Below, piece by piece: positions 18,101 through 25,559 of a stretch of 58,853 bases of DNA; the stretch's first letter is position 1, and every line of letters starts with the position of its first letter. The translations under genes and the position numbers were made by a program. Under the pieces are notes generated by a model. It was not told the origin of the DNA. It ran no database searches and saw nothing but the letters and a program-made list of their open reading frames with translations. The DNA is from SFWF01 sp045591645 (GTDB lineage Bacteria; Bacillota; Clostridia; Oscillospirales; Acutalibacteraceae), in NCBI GenBank assembly GCA_045591645.1, contig JAZNTG010000015.1, positions 1-58,853 on the forward strand, given 5' to 3'.

Positions 18101-18410
18101 AGATCTTTAGCTGCTCTTTGGACTCTCTTAATGCCATATCAGTAAGCAAAATACGCTCGCCGTCACTCATAACGGGAAGCTTTCCGAAGCCTGAAATACG
18201 GGAGACCTCAGAATACAGCTTTGTAAAGCTCATAACCTTGATGTTATCGCTATTATAGTTTTCAGTATGCAGTATAGCCCTCTCGGTTTCAAAGGAAAAT
18301 TGCTCGGGAATGATTAAAATAACCTGCTTACAGAGTGATGCTTCTGCAGCTTTATTGATTATATAATGCGACTTTCCGCTGCAAGCGCGACCCAATACAA
18401 AATTCAACAT
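15171..18410 (-). CDS. addB: ATP-dependent helicase/deoxyribonuclease subunit B
   Basis: 1079 residues, a little shorter than the usual 1150-1170. The N-terminus has LGRACSGKSHY, the AddB Walker A. The C-terminal nuclease has RIVDYKTGTKSF. The iron-sulfur staple is complete: one Cys in FYSCRLMYFL and three in ACKYCDYETVC. AddB itself is not an active helicase in the well-studied enzymes; it supports the complex and cuts one strand. First gene of the addBA operon, with its own promoter at 18436-18465. Confidence 0.93.
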   Translation of the reverse strand: MLNFVLGRACSGKSHYIINKAAEASLCKQVILIIPEQFSFETERAILHTENYNSDNIKVMSFTKLYSEVSRISGFGKLPVMSDGERILLTDMALRESKEQLKIFDRFVGHPEFSAKIADTINDFKFASVTEAQIMEAADEIGGSCGAKLHDIGVIMSVYGALVSDKFIDPSDYLTRLYNILEDLEYFKGKEVYFDSFSGFTGQQFKVIKRILSQADNVTFSFCTEDISDLGINIFYNINKTAQKLISMANSCGIDVGETVKLDKNYYSNTILKNLEASFIHKSSEPCDCEGLNNLRIISCRDPQEEAFAAAGIIRHLVDCEKYRYKDFIVVARNADTYKNYIEIFCKKNGIQCFFDKKVNLTDTALYIYLESLLKIKASFSTENILSWLKCGFNSYKPEDIYALEDYIYVWNISGKDWANEWVMSPSGFDNGEISVEDQAVLNRLNSIRADIHKRLTLFCTTFNGTASNRSKALYNFLISEKADKHLSVICEDLESNGEKFSASVLRQCWDKVMEILDSLAKLYKGEVKTEEYIKAITISCKAVSISNVPQMLDEVTFGSADRIRPSKPKIAIILGANQGVFPDHSLKSGLLATADKRRLEEYGISLNDDEIKSAVEENYLVYSMVCCPIDKTYILYSEKSVGGEKLEPSAFLTNIIDSFENISVTDFEPLAESAFMPATPETAAYLMSDLYGEKFETVKASLEGQSKVKHILQSFDKDSFNDSFMISKDNSDRLFNDSIYVSASKFDQFYSCRLMYFLKFGLRTGKLRQADLNAMQRGTITHYVLETLINTYHKKLGELSEKEISSEVDRLIDEYVASISGADILITPRFKFLLSKIARSVKGVVMHIAEEFSQSDFDPVYCELEISEKGDVPELRIPIDKGEMVLTGKIDRVDLFKNTVRIVDYKTGTKSFELSDTLFGLNMQMLIYLYALVKNGSSVAGDLRAGGILYMPAKNDSKTKKLAMNGLILEDEEVIRAMDKENKGKFIPTYKAGNKAFVDEELFSLIFNNIENLMRDMGNTIRRGDFIPAPVDAIGSDACKYCDYETVCRNKNSKHFKVTRQSNEVIREKLKGGDTSGI

Positions 18411-18427
18411 TTTTCTCTCCTTGGCAT

Positions 18428-18528
18428 TTATAATGATTATAGAACGTTGAAATAACCATTATCAAATCGTATATTTGGTGAGGAAACAGCACCTCGGGTG
18501 CCATTTCCACGTTCAACGATCATTATAA
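18428..18528. repeat. 101-bp nested inverted repeat (possible MITE-like element)
   Basis: The outer arms are TTATAATGAT (18428-18437) and ATCATTATAA (18519-18528). Inner arms are CGTTGAA (18445-18451) and TTCAACG (18512-18518). An asymmetric hairpin, GGAAA..GCACC tcg GGTGC..TTTCC, lies at 18482-18508. It fills the gap between bofA and addB. It may be a small mobile repeat or a two-promoter regulatory region. Confidence 0.5.
18436..18465 (-). promoter_or_regulatory. addB promoter
   Basis: TTGATA (18460-18465), 18 bases, TATAAT (18436-18441) on the minus strand. It lies within the inverted repeat 18428-18528, about 20 bases before the addB ATG. Confidence 0.6.
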
Positions 18529-18568
18529 GCTAATTATACTACAAAATGCTGTAATAAAAAAGATAATT

Positions 18569-18829
18569 TTAAAATAAAGTATTCAGCATCAATTGCATTA
18601 TAACACCAGGTATGCCCCAAATTACGGACACCAGCAATGTATATATATTTATTGCAAGCTTCAGTGACAGAAAATCTTTGAGCAAGCTTAGAAAAATCAG
18701 TGCGAATGACCCTGATACTGCGTTTAACAGAAAAGCTTTTGAGGGTTTTCCCGTTAAAGCGGCAAAAACCAAAAAAAGACATACATAGACAGCCATTAAT
18801 GCAAAAAATACTATTTTGACCACTGACAT
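18569..18829 (-). CDS. bofA: BofA-like pro-sigma-K processing inhibitor
   Basis: 86 residues with two or three hydrophobic helices. BofA sits with SpoIVFA and SpoIVFB in the outer forespore membrane and holds back cleavage of pro-sigma-K. The C-terminal part, INIYTLLVSVIWGIPGVI, matches the family block in which an IN-x(9)-GIPG pattern is conserved. The gene lies 92 bases downstream of secG and upstream of addB. The start is ATG after a GTGAGG box. The N-terminal half is poorly conserved, so the family call is good rather than certain. Confidence 0.78.
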   Translation of the reverse strand: MSVVKIVFFALMAVYVCLFLVFAALTGKPSKAFLLNAVSGSFALIFLSLLKDFLSLKLAINIYTLLVSVIWGIPGVIMQLMLNTLF

Positions 18830-18887
18830 AAAAAAACCTCACAATCTTTAAATTAAGATTATGAGAAAAAACAAAAATATATGAAAA

Positions 18888-18914
18888 CGGCAGCACCGAA
18901 AACCGATGCTGCCG
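18888..18914 (-). terminator. secG terminator
   Basis: An 11-pair GC-rich stem (18888-18898 with 18904-18914) with one G-U pair as minus-strand RNA, followed by TTTTCAT. It follows the secG stop codon. Confidence 0.8.
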
Positions 18915-18921
18915 CCCGAAA

Positions 18922-19173
18922 TTATTTTACAATTGCCATAACAATATTAGCCAAAAGAACGAGTACAAAGAAGCCTATAGCAATATACTTTGTAATACGG
19001 GCTAATGTAGCGTCAAGTGTTCTGGCTTTTGTCTTAGAAAGGAATGTATCGGCACCGCCTGAAATTGCTCCGTTGATACCTGAACGGTGACCCTGCTGAA
19101 GAAGGACAACAGCAATAACAACTATAGCAGCGATTAAAAGCAAAACACCGAAAATTATCTGCCAAACTAACAT
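18922..19173 (-). CDS. secG: Preprotein translocase subunit SecG
   Basis: 83 residues, two trans-membrane helices (about 3-25 and 61-81). The loop between them has VVLLQQGHRSGINGAISGGA, the SecG signature, with LLQ and a Gly-rich stretch before the phase-changing region. SecG helps SecYE-SecA push proteins through the membrane. It has its own promoter (19217-19245) and terminator, so it is a single-gene unit. Confidence 0.93.
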   Translation of the reverse strand: MLVWQIIFGVLLLIAAIVVIAVVLLQQGHRSGINGAISGGADTFLSKTKARTLDATLARITKYIAIGFFVLVLLANIVMAIVK

Positions 19174-19216
19174 TTATATAACCTCCGTTAAGTCTCTGTA
19201 ACTATACAACAAGCGG

Positions 19217-19245
19217 ATTATATCACAAATAACTCAATATTGCAA
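19217..19245 (-). promoter_or_regulatory. secG promoter
   Basis: TTGCAA (19240-19245), 17 bases, TATAAT (19217-19222), starting only eight bases past the oadA stop. No terminator is seen between oadA and this promoter. Confidence 0.65.
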
Positions 19246-19253
19246 CAGTTTTT

Positions 19254-20651
19254 TTAGATAGGGTGAACCGCAGACTCAGCATCAGCGTGCTCTGAATCTA
19301 CCTTATACTTCTTATTGTTGCGTTCTTCGAAGAATTTTACAGCCACCTGACCGAACTGTGCATAGGAAAGAACATCTTCCTCCTGCTCTATCCACTGAGC
19401 AGCCTCTTCTCTGATCTTATCAAGCTCAGGCTCTAAGAGATCTGCAGGGCGGCAGTCGATCGGCTCTGCATCGCCGATTATCTTCTTTTGAAATTCAGGA
19501 TCGATCGGAAGCGGAGTCTTACCGTATTCACCGCGGACAAGTCCCTTGAATTCCTTGGTAACCATCTTGTAGCGCTCGCCGTTAATAACATTGAACACAG
19601 CCTGAGTACCAACGATCTGAGAGGAAGGTGTTACAAGCGGAGGATATCCACAGTCCGCACGGACAGCGGGAACCTCAGCCAGAACGTCGCTTAGTTTATC
19701 CTCTTTACCTGCCTGCTTGAGCTGAGAAACAAGGTTAGAGAGCATTCCGCCGGGTACCTGATAAATGAGAGTCTTTCCATCTACGCCGAGCATCTTGGGG
19801 TTAAGAAGTCCGCTTTCAAGATATTTTTCTCTTAGAGTGGAAACATACTTAGCAATATTGCTGAGTGCTTCAAGGTCCAGACCTGTATCATACTCAGTAC
19901 CCTGAAGAGCAGCAACGATAGATTCGGTAGCTGCGTGAGAGGTTCCGAGCGCAAGCGGAGAAATTGCTGTATCAACAACATCAGCACCTGCTTCAATTGC
20001 CTTAAGCAGCACCATAGAGCCAAGACCTGAGGTGTAATGAGTATGGACCTGAATCGGAACCTTAACGGTCTCCTTAAGAGCCTTCACAAGGTCGTAGGTA
20101 CCGTAAGGAGTGAGAAGACCCGCCATATCCTTAACACAGATAGAATCAGCACCTGCATTTTCAAGCTGTTTTGCATAGCTCTTATAATACTCAAGGTCGA
20201 ATATCGGACCTGTAGTATAAGAAATAGCAGCCTGTGTGTGCGCGCCTTCCTTCTTAGCCGCATTAATAGCAGTCTCAAGGTTACGGAAATCGTTTAATGC
20301 ATCGAAAATACGAAGAATATCAATACCGTTAGCGACCGACTTCTGCACAAAATACTCAACAACATCATCTGCATAATGACGGTAGCCAAGCATATTCTGT
20401 CCTCTGAAGAGCATCTGAAGCTTAGTGTTAGGACAATGCTCTCTGATAGTGCGGAGCCTGTCCCAAGGATCTTCATTTAAAAATCTTAAACAGCTGTCGA
20501 AAGTTGCGCCGCCCCAGCACTCAAGAGAGTGGTAGCCGATCTTATCAAGATCAGATAACATCGGGAGCATATCGTCCATCGACATACGGGTAGCGATAAG
20601 AGACTGGTGAGCGTCTCTTAATACGGTTTCAGTAATACCAATACGAGCCAC
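19254..20651 (-). CDS. Oxaloacetate/pyruvate carboxyltransferase subunit (OadA/5S-like)
   Basis: 465 residues. The protein is the catalytic barrel of oxaloacetate decarboxylase alpha, pyruvate carboxylase CT and the 5S subunit of transcarboxylase. The N-terminus RIGITETVLRDAHQSLIATR carries the metal and substrate residues. CVKDMAGLLTP holds the lysine that is carbamylated in this family, and HTHYTSG gives the metal-binding histidines. There is no C-terminal biotin domain: the carrier is a separate gene 20 bases upstream. The start is GTG after AGAGG. Without a beta subunit nearby, a soluble transcarboxylase is possible. Confidence 0.85.
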   Translation of the reverse strand: MARIGITETVLRDAHQSLIATRMSMDDMLPMLSDLDKIGYHSLECWGGATFDSCLRFLNEDPWDRLRTIREHCPNTKLQMLFRGQNMLGYRHYADDVVEYFVQKSVANGIDILRIFDALNDFRNLETAINAAKKEGAHTQAAISYTTGPIFDLEYYKSYAKQLENAGADSICVKDMAGLLTPYGTYDLVKALKETVKVPIQVHTHYTSGLGSMVLLKAIEAGADVVDTAISPLALGTSHAATESIVAALQGTEYDTGLDLEALSNIAKYVSTLREKYLESGLLNPKMLGVDGKTLIYQVPGGMLSNLVSQLKQAGKEDKLSDVLAEVPAVRADCGYPPLVTPSSQIVGTQAVFNVINGERYKMVTKEFKGLVRGEYGKTPLPIDPEFQKKIIGDAEPIDCRPADLLEPELDKIREEAAQWIEQEEDVLSYAQFGQVAVKFFEERNNKKYKVDSEHADAESAVHPI

Positions 20652-20671
20652 GGATATATACCTCTTTCGAA

Positions 20672-21073
20672 TTATTTAATTACAACAAGGGTCTGACCTG
20701 ATTCAACACTGTCGCCCTTTGATACAGAAACTGCCTCAACAACGCCGTCGCGATCAGCGAAGATCTCATTTTCCATCTTCATAGCCTCAAGCACGCAAAG
20801 AACATCACCCTTTGATACAGCCTGTCCTGCAGAAACCTTTACATCAAGGATAGTACCCGGCATAGGAGCAACAACAGGCTCACCTGCGGCAGCACCGACA
20901 GGAGCCGCTACGGGTGCGGGTGCAGGCGCAGCGGGTGCAGAAGATGCAGGAGCGGCAACAGGCGCAGGTGCCGCAGCTACTGCGGGAGCTGCTACGGGAG
21001 CAGATGAAGCTCCAACCTCTTCTACGAGTACATCATAGGTATTTCCGTTTACTGTAATTTTTAACTGTTTCAT
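20672..21073 (-). CDS. Biotin carboxyl carrier protein
   Basis: 133 residues. The C-terminal half is a biotinyl domain with the attachment motif EAMKMEN, biotin on the lysine at about 99. An Ala/Pro-rich flexible linker (about 24-60) precedes it, and a short N-terminal strand segment (QLKITVNGNTYDV) matches the docking part of OadA-type carriers. It carries CO2 as carboxybiotin between the two carboxyltransferases encoded on either side. It is the equivalent of the 1.3S subunit of transcarboxylase. Confidence 0.92.
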   Translation of the reverse strand: MKQLKITVNGNTYDVLVEEVGASSAPVAAPAVAAAPAPVAAPASSAPAAPAPAPVAAPVGAAAGEPVVAPMPGTILDVKVSAGQAVSKGDVLCVLEAMKMENEIFADRDGVVEAVSVSKGDSVESGQTLVVIK

Positions 21074-21090
21074 TATATTTGACCTCCAAA

Positions 21091-22467
21091 TTAAAGCGGA
21101 ATATTTGTATGCTTCTTGTTCATCTTAGATACTCTCTTAGATGCGAGCAGATCAAGAGCATGAACTATCTTTGCATAAGTAGCTTCAGGCTCAATAATAT
21201 CATCAACAAAGCCGAACGCAGCCGCATTAAAGGGAGAGCACTGCTCTTTAGCATATTCCTCCTCTAAGTCAGCTCTGCTCTCACCTGCTTCAAGTCTGTC
21301 CTTATAAAGCAGCTGAACAGCAGTCATAGGCTCTAAGGTTCCGATTACAGAATCAGGCCAAGCAAACACAAGATCGGGATTAGCAGCCGAAGAAACAAAA
21401 GCAATATAAGCAGAAGAAACCGCATTTCCTGTTACAACTGTGATCTTAGGAGTTGTAGCCTCGGAATAAGCAAGGGTAAGGACCGAAAGAGATCTTACGT
21501 CACCTGCTCTTCTGTAGCTTTCAGTAGCATCGATTCCGAGTGAGTTCACAAAGGTAATTATCGGAATTGAATATGCGTCACAAAGTCTTACAAATCTAGC
21601 AGCCTTTCTTGCGGCAAGAACACTGAAATATCCGTCATGCTTAGTACTGTCGGTCTTAATTATACCGACCGAAGCGCCGCCGATGCGTGCAAAGCCTGTA
21701 CGAATAGATTTATTAGAAAGTTTATTTATCTCAAGGAAGCTACCCTGATCGATAACCATATCAAGCGCATCTTCTCCGCCTGCAGGAGCAACAGGCTCTG
21801 TATAAAGCGGCATTGAAAGATTGTTTGAAGGAAGGAACGAAAGAAGCTGAATAGCCTTGTCCACAGCATCCTTATCGCTTTCAGCAACGATCGAAGCGGT
21901 GCCGTTGCGTCCTGCAAGATAAACTGTATCAAGATCATCCTCATTTTTTTCAGAGAAAGCAGGAGAAGCTACATAGAACTCAGCACTCTTCTCAACGATA
22001 AGAACATCGGCTACCGTTGCAAGCACAGCTGCACTTCCGATACAAGGTCCCGCTACGACCGAAATCTGAGGAACAACGCCCGAAAGATTACCTGCAGCCT
22101 TAATAAGTGAACCGTAGGCCTCAAGAGCTTCTATACCCTCATCAACGTGAGCACCGTTCGAATCAAAAAATCCTACAACCGGAGTTCCAGTCTTAGCAGC
22201 CATTTCGTAAAGCTGAAGTATCTTTGATGCCTGAACCTTACCCATGGCGCCTTTGTTTATATCAATGCTCTGCGAGAAGGCATATACGCTCATTCCGTTG
22301 ACCTCTCCGAACGCAGCAACGACCTCACACTCGGTATCATCATGCTTCATAAAACGGTCAAGCTCGTGGTATGAGCCCTCATCAAAAAGCATAGCCAGAC
22401 GCTTTCTCGCAGTAGTAGCCGCAAGAGCGTCATTCTCGTTTTGGAATCTAATTTGACTGTCGATCAT
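21091..22467 (-). CDS. Acyl-CoA carboxyltransferase (12S/MmdA-like)
   Basis: 458 residues, a two-part crotonase-like carboxyltransferase that moves CO2 between biotin and an acyl-CoA such as methylmalonyl- or malonyl-CoA. TARKRLAMLFDEGSYHELD (about 19-37), VYAFSQSIDINKGAMGKVQA and GPCIGSAAVLATVADVLIV fit the N half. The C half has GIIKTDSTKHDGYFSVLAARKAARFVRLCD and NAVSSAYIAF, while the usual 'HGN' and 'GGAYG' blocks are altered, so it is a divergent member. The ATG at 22467 is preferred: the longer frame starts at a TTG inside the GGAGG box, although the spacing to the ATG is long (11). First gene of the three-gene unit. Confidence 0.8.
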   Translation of the reverse strand: MIDSQIRFQNENDALAATTARKRLAMLFDEGSYHELDRFMKHDDTECEVVAAFGEVNGMSVYAFSQSIDINKGAMGKVQASKILQLYEMAAKTGTPVVGFFDSNGAHVDEGIEALEAYGSLIKAAGNLSGVVPQISVVAGPCIGSAAVLATVADVLIVEKSAEFYVASPAFSEKNEDDLDTVYLAGRNGTASIVAESDKDAVDKAIQLLSFLPSNNLSMPLYTEPVAPAGGEDALDMVIDQGSFLEINKLSNKSIRTGFARIGGASVGIIKTDSTKHDGYFSVLAARKAARFVRLCDAYSIPIITFVNSLGIDATESYRRAGDVRSLSVLTLAYSEATTPKITVVTGNAVSSAYIAFVSSAANPDLVFAWPDSVIGTLEPMTAVQLLYKDRLEAGESRADLEEEYAKEQCSPFNAAAFGFVDDIIEPEATYAKIVHALDLLASKRVSKMNKKHTNIPL

Positions 22468-22521
22468 ACTGTAAACATCCTCCAAAATAGCTAAAAAAAG
22501 CCAAATTCTCTTCAGTTTAGT

Positions 22522-22550
22522 ATTATATCACCTTTTTAACGATATAACAA
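22522..22550 (-). promoter_or_regulatory. Promoter of the carboxyltransferase operon
   Basis: TTGTTA (22545-22550), 17 bases, TATAAT (22522-22527) on the minus strand, about 55 bases before the first start codon. Confidence 0.6.
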
Positions 22551-22605
22551 GTAGAAAATGTACGAATTTCAATAAAATTTAAATTATTTATACTTTCTCG
22601 GTAAA

Positions 22606-23355
22606 TTACTGCCTGTCCTGCTTGGAAGCAGTTATATTCATTAATCTGTTAAGCTCTTTTTCATTAAGCTCACGCCACTTTCCAAGGCCCAACATTCCAA
22701 GCTTGACCCCTGCAATTTCGGTTCTTTTAAGTCGGATGACTTCAAGTCCAACAGCTTCACACATTTTTCTTATCTGCCTGTTTCTACCCTCATGAATAAT
22801 AAAATTCATTACCGTTCTATCGGGCTTACGATCGATAACAAAGACATCGCAAGGCAAAGTCAGTCTACCGTCTTTGTCAATATCAATTCCCGAACATAGC
22901 TTATCTATCTGTTCATCGCTTACCTTGCCGTTAACAGTAACTCGGTAGGTTTTATTAACGTGTGAAGACGGATGGGTAAGCTTGTTAGCAAGCTCTCCGT
23001 CATTGGTCATAATAAGCAGACCCTCGGAATTTCTATCAAGTCTTCCGACGGGAAATACCTTAACGGGCACATCCCGAACCAGCTCTGCAACACACTTGCG
23101 CTCAAGCTCATCGCTCATTGTTGTAACAAAGCCTCTTGGCTTATGCAGCATTATGTATTTTTTCTCAGACACCGCTCTGACAGTCTTTCCTCTCAGCTGA
23201 ACATTATCTCTGATCGGATCTACCTTGTCACCAAGCGAGGCTACCCTTCCGTTGACCTTTACCCTACCCTGCTCGATAAGCTCTTCAGCTTTTCTGCGCG
23301 AAAGCTCGGTGTTTTCGGCAAGAAACTTTTGCAGTCTAATTTTGTTATCCTTCAT
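22606..23355 (-). CDS. rluB: rRNA pseudouridine synthase, RluB/RsuA family
   Basis: 249 residues. An N-terminal S4 domain (IRLQKFLAENTELSRRKAEELI) is followed by the pseudouridine synthase core with GRLDRNSEGLLIMTNDG (about 102-118), which holds the catalytic Asp. HEGRNRQIRKMCEAVG is the second family block. RluB modifies U2605 of 23S rRNA. Last gene of the operon that starts with the site-2-protease-like gene; it starts ten bases after dacF with GGAGATATATT before its ATG. Confidence 0.88.
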   Translation of the reverse strand: MKDNKIRLQKFLAENTELSRRKAEELIEQGRVKVNGRVASLGDKVDPIRDNVQLRGKTVRAVSEKKYIMLHKPRGFVTTMSDELERKCVAELVRDVPVKVFPVGRLDRNSEGLLIMTNDGELANKLTHPSSHVNKTYRVTVNGKVSDEQIDKLCSGIDIDKDGRLTLPCDVFVIDRKPDRTVMNFIIHEGRNRQIRKMCEAVGLEVIRLKRTEIAGVKLGMLGLGKWRELNEKELNRLMNITASKQDRQ

Positions 23356-23365
23356 AATATATCTC

Positions 23366-24505
23366 CTATAAGCTTTTTATCATAAGAATGATAAACTCTT
23401 TAATTTTTTCGTTAAATGTTTTGGGCAGAGGACTTTTAGCTTCTACTCCATCTTCGGCATATATATCGGCACAAGCTACCGTCCTGCCTTCAAATATTAC
23501 CGAAGCAGTACCTAAAATATCGCCCTTCTGTATCGGGGCAAACACATAATCAGACACCGATAATTCCAATTCAAACTTGCCTTTGTTCTCATCAAGGCAA
23601 AAGGTCGAAATGTCGTCAAAGCATAATTCTACGGAATCTTTTTCGCCTCCAATCACCTGAACTTTAAGCTCTGAATCAGAGGAAAGCGACAGATGGGATA
23701 AGCGCTCAAATCCGTAGTCTAAAAGTGAAGCGTGATCACGCCAGTCATTTGGGTTATTTAAAGTAACTGTTATGACGGTAGCACCGTCACGCTGCGCCGC
23801 AGATACAAGACATCTGCCGGATTTTTTAGTAAATCCGGTCTTTACACCAATACTACCATCATAGGTTTTTAAAAGCCGATTATGGTTAGAGATCGTATAC
23901 TTCATCATTGGGTTTCCGAACCGAACAGTCGCCGATGATGAAGCGCATACCTTTGCAAACTCTTCGTTTTTAATTGCATAAGCCGTCAATACCGCAAGAT
24001 CATATGCAGTAGTATAGTGCTCATCGGCATCCAACCCGGAGGGAGTCACAAAATTAGTTGATTTAAGTCCCAGCTCCTGTGCCTTAATGTTCATAAGGTT
24101 AGCAAACTCTTCTATACCGCCTGAAAGAAAATGCGCGCACACATTTGCAGCATCGTTACCCGACATCAGCAAAATACCGCACATAAGGTCACGTGCTGAT
24201 ATAAAGTCACCGGCCTTGAGTCCCATAGCTGAGCCTTCGACCGTCACCATCTGGGCGGTACAGCTAATTATTTCATCAAGCCTTCCCGACTCAGCAAGCA
24301 GTAAGGCGGTCATAATCTTGGTCGTGCTTGCCATAGATCTTTTTTCGTACGGATTATTCTGGTATAATATTTCGAGCGTATCAGCATTTATCACTACCGA
24401 TGACGAAGATGTATCGGTTACGGCAAAAGCGCAGAGGTTTAATGCAAATGCCGTAATAATAACGGCAACTATAATCCTTAATGATTTTATAAGAATCCCC
24501 TCCAA
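23366..24505 (-). CDS. dacF: D-alanyl-D-alanine carboxypeptidase (PBP5/DacF type)
   Basis: About 374-379 residues. Trims the terminal D-Ala of peptidoglycan stems outside the membrane. A signal peptide (KSLRIIVAVIITAFALNL, cleaved after AFA) leads to the S11 peptidase domain with STTK (SxxK), SGN in LMSGNDAANV, and KTG in IGVKTGFTKKSG. The C-terminal amphipathic tail (KIKEFIILMIKSL) is the membrane anchor. The start is odd: the only in-frame standard codon, TTG at 24505, overlaps the GGAGGGG box. The position eight bases after GGAGG is ATA (24490), followed by AAA TCA as expected for M-K-S. The box is also inside hairpin 24498-24530. Confidence 0.88.
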   Translation of the reverse strand: MEGILIKSLRIIVAVIITAFALNLCAFAVTDTSSSSVVINADTLEILYQNNPYEKRSMASTTKIMTALLLAESGRLDEIISCTAQMVTVEGSAMGLKAGDFISARDLMCGILLMSGNDAANVCAHFLSGGIEEFANLMNIKAQELGLKSTNFVTPSGLDADEHYTTAYDLAVLTAYAIKNEEFAKVCASSSATVRFGNPMMKYTISNHNRLLKTYDGSIGVKTGFTKKSGRCLVSAAQRDGATVITVTLNNPNDWRDHASLLDYGFERLSHLSLSSDSELKVQVIGGEKDSVELCFDDISTFCLDENKGKFELELSVSDYVFAPIQKGDILGTASVIFEGRTVACADIYAEDGVEAKSPLPKTFNEKIKEFIILMIKSL

Positions 24506-24530
24506 TCAATAAATCTTATTGATTGAAGGG
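24498..24530 (-). promoter_or_regulatory. Hairpin sequestering the dacF ribosome binding site
   Basis: A 14-pair stem (24498-24511 with 24517-24530, one G-U as minus-strand RNA) with a five-base loop. GGAGGG, the only ribosome binding box of dacF, is its 3' arm, paired with CCCTTC. It starts five bases after the ytfJ stop. As a terminator it would be poor: the tail is GATTCTTATAAAA. Confidence 0.6.
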
Positions 24531-24535
24531 TAAGA

Positions 24536-24910
24536 TTATTCTTCTATCACAGTCTTCTTTTCAAGAAATTCCTTTAATTTCTGTAAAAGCTCGGGAGCTG
24601 ATTCAATAAGCTTATCAACAGGGGTGCGTTCTTCATTTACCTGCAGCATCTTTACATTAGTGCCGTTGACACAAATAAATGCTATCGGTGTCACTGTCAC
24701 TCCTGCGCCTCCGCCTCCGCCGAAAACCGCACTTTCCTTGGTTGGAAAATCAGAACCGCCCGTAGCAAGACCAAATGCGACCTTTGATACGGGAATAAGT
24801 GTGACATCACCGACAACTACGGGAGTTCCGATAATGGTATCGGCATCCACAAGTGCCTTGAGATTTTCCATTGTAATGTTCATAATACCTTCAATATTAC
24901 GTTCAGCCAT
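24536..24910 (-). CDS. ytfJ: Sporulation protein YtfJ/GerW
   Basis: 124 residues, normal for the family. Matches GerW/YtfJ: ENLKALVDADTIIGTPVVV, then TLIPVSKVAFGLATGGSDF, and a Gly-rich loop FGGGGGAGVTVTPIAF. It is needed for normal germination in Bacillus and is made in the forespore. GGAGC precedes the ATG. The DUF2953 gene upstream ends one base before, a pairing common in Clostridia. dacF follows, behind a hairpin. Confidence 0.92.
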   Translation of the reverse strand: MAERNIEGIMNITMENLKALVDADTIIGTPVVVGDVTLIPVSKVAFGLATGGSDFPTKESAVFGGGGGAGVTVTPIAFICVNGTNVKMLQVNEERTPVDKLIESAPELLQKLKEFLEKKTVIEE

Positions 24911-24911
24911 T

Positions 24912-25514
24912 TCATTGAAGCTCCTTTTTTAACTTAATATACTCTTTGATCGCTGATAATGCAAATATCAACAGATATATTATTCTCACCGAAAAGTCTG
25001 TTTTCAGTGAAAAATCCATCTCTTTTTTATCAAAGCCTGCAAAAACACTAATGGCATCAGGCTTAAATGTAAAGCATTCTGCCAATAAAGTCAGTACAGG
25101 ATATACCGCACTGCAGACCGCACCGTATTTAACGGCAGTATCGGCAGCATCATTACCGACAACAACAAGCCTCAATTCCGTATTCTTAATAACGATATGC
25201 TTAATAAGACGCTTAAACTTATAAAGAATATTTTTAACTGTGTGCAGAAGCTGTATAACATCATCATATGTTTTAATTCTAATATTTAAAGCGTCAAGAG
25301 ACTTACTTTTCGTTGTTTGCTTGTGTTTAGCTTCGATTTTTTGTTCGTCTGTATTTTGTTCATCCGACAAAAGCTCAAAAATTGTGAAAAACCAAAATTT
25401 ACACTTTAATTTGAAAGCATCGCCTTTTTCAGCTTCGGCAGAAAATCTGATCCGAGATAACAACACAAAAGTGATCAGAAGCAAGCAAGCTACCGTAATC
25501 AGACCGCCTATCAA
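24912..25514 (-). CDS. DUF2953 membrane protein (YtfI-like)
   Basis: 200 residues. N-terminal trans-membrane helix (about 2-20), a soluble middle part, and a second hydrophobic segment near 175-190. The segment LRLVVVGNDAADTAVKYGAVCSAVYPVL (about 113-140) is the core of DUF2953, in which a Gly-x-x-Asp-x-Ala pattern is conserved. The function is unknown; it is nearly always beside ytfJ, which suggests a joint sporulation role. The start is TTG at 25514 after GGGGTGAT, the best-placed site. Confidence 0.8.
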   Translation of the reverse strand: MIGGLITVACLLLITFVLLSRIRFSAEAEKGDAFKLKCKFWFFTIFELLSDEQNTDEQKIEAKHKQTTKSKSLDALNIRIKTYDDVIQLLHTVKNILYKFKRLIKHIVIKNTELRLVVVGNDAADTAVKYGAVCSAVYPVLTLLAECFTFKPDAISVFAGFDKKEMDFSLKTDFSVRIIYLLIFALSAIKEYIKLKKELQ

Positions 25515-25559
25515 ACTATCACCCCAACAATTATCTGCAGATATGGTTTATATTATTCA

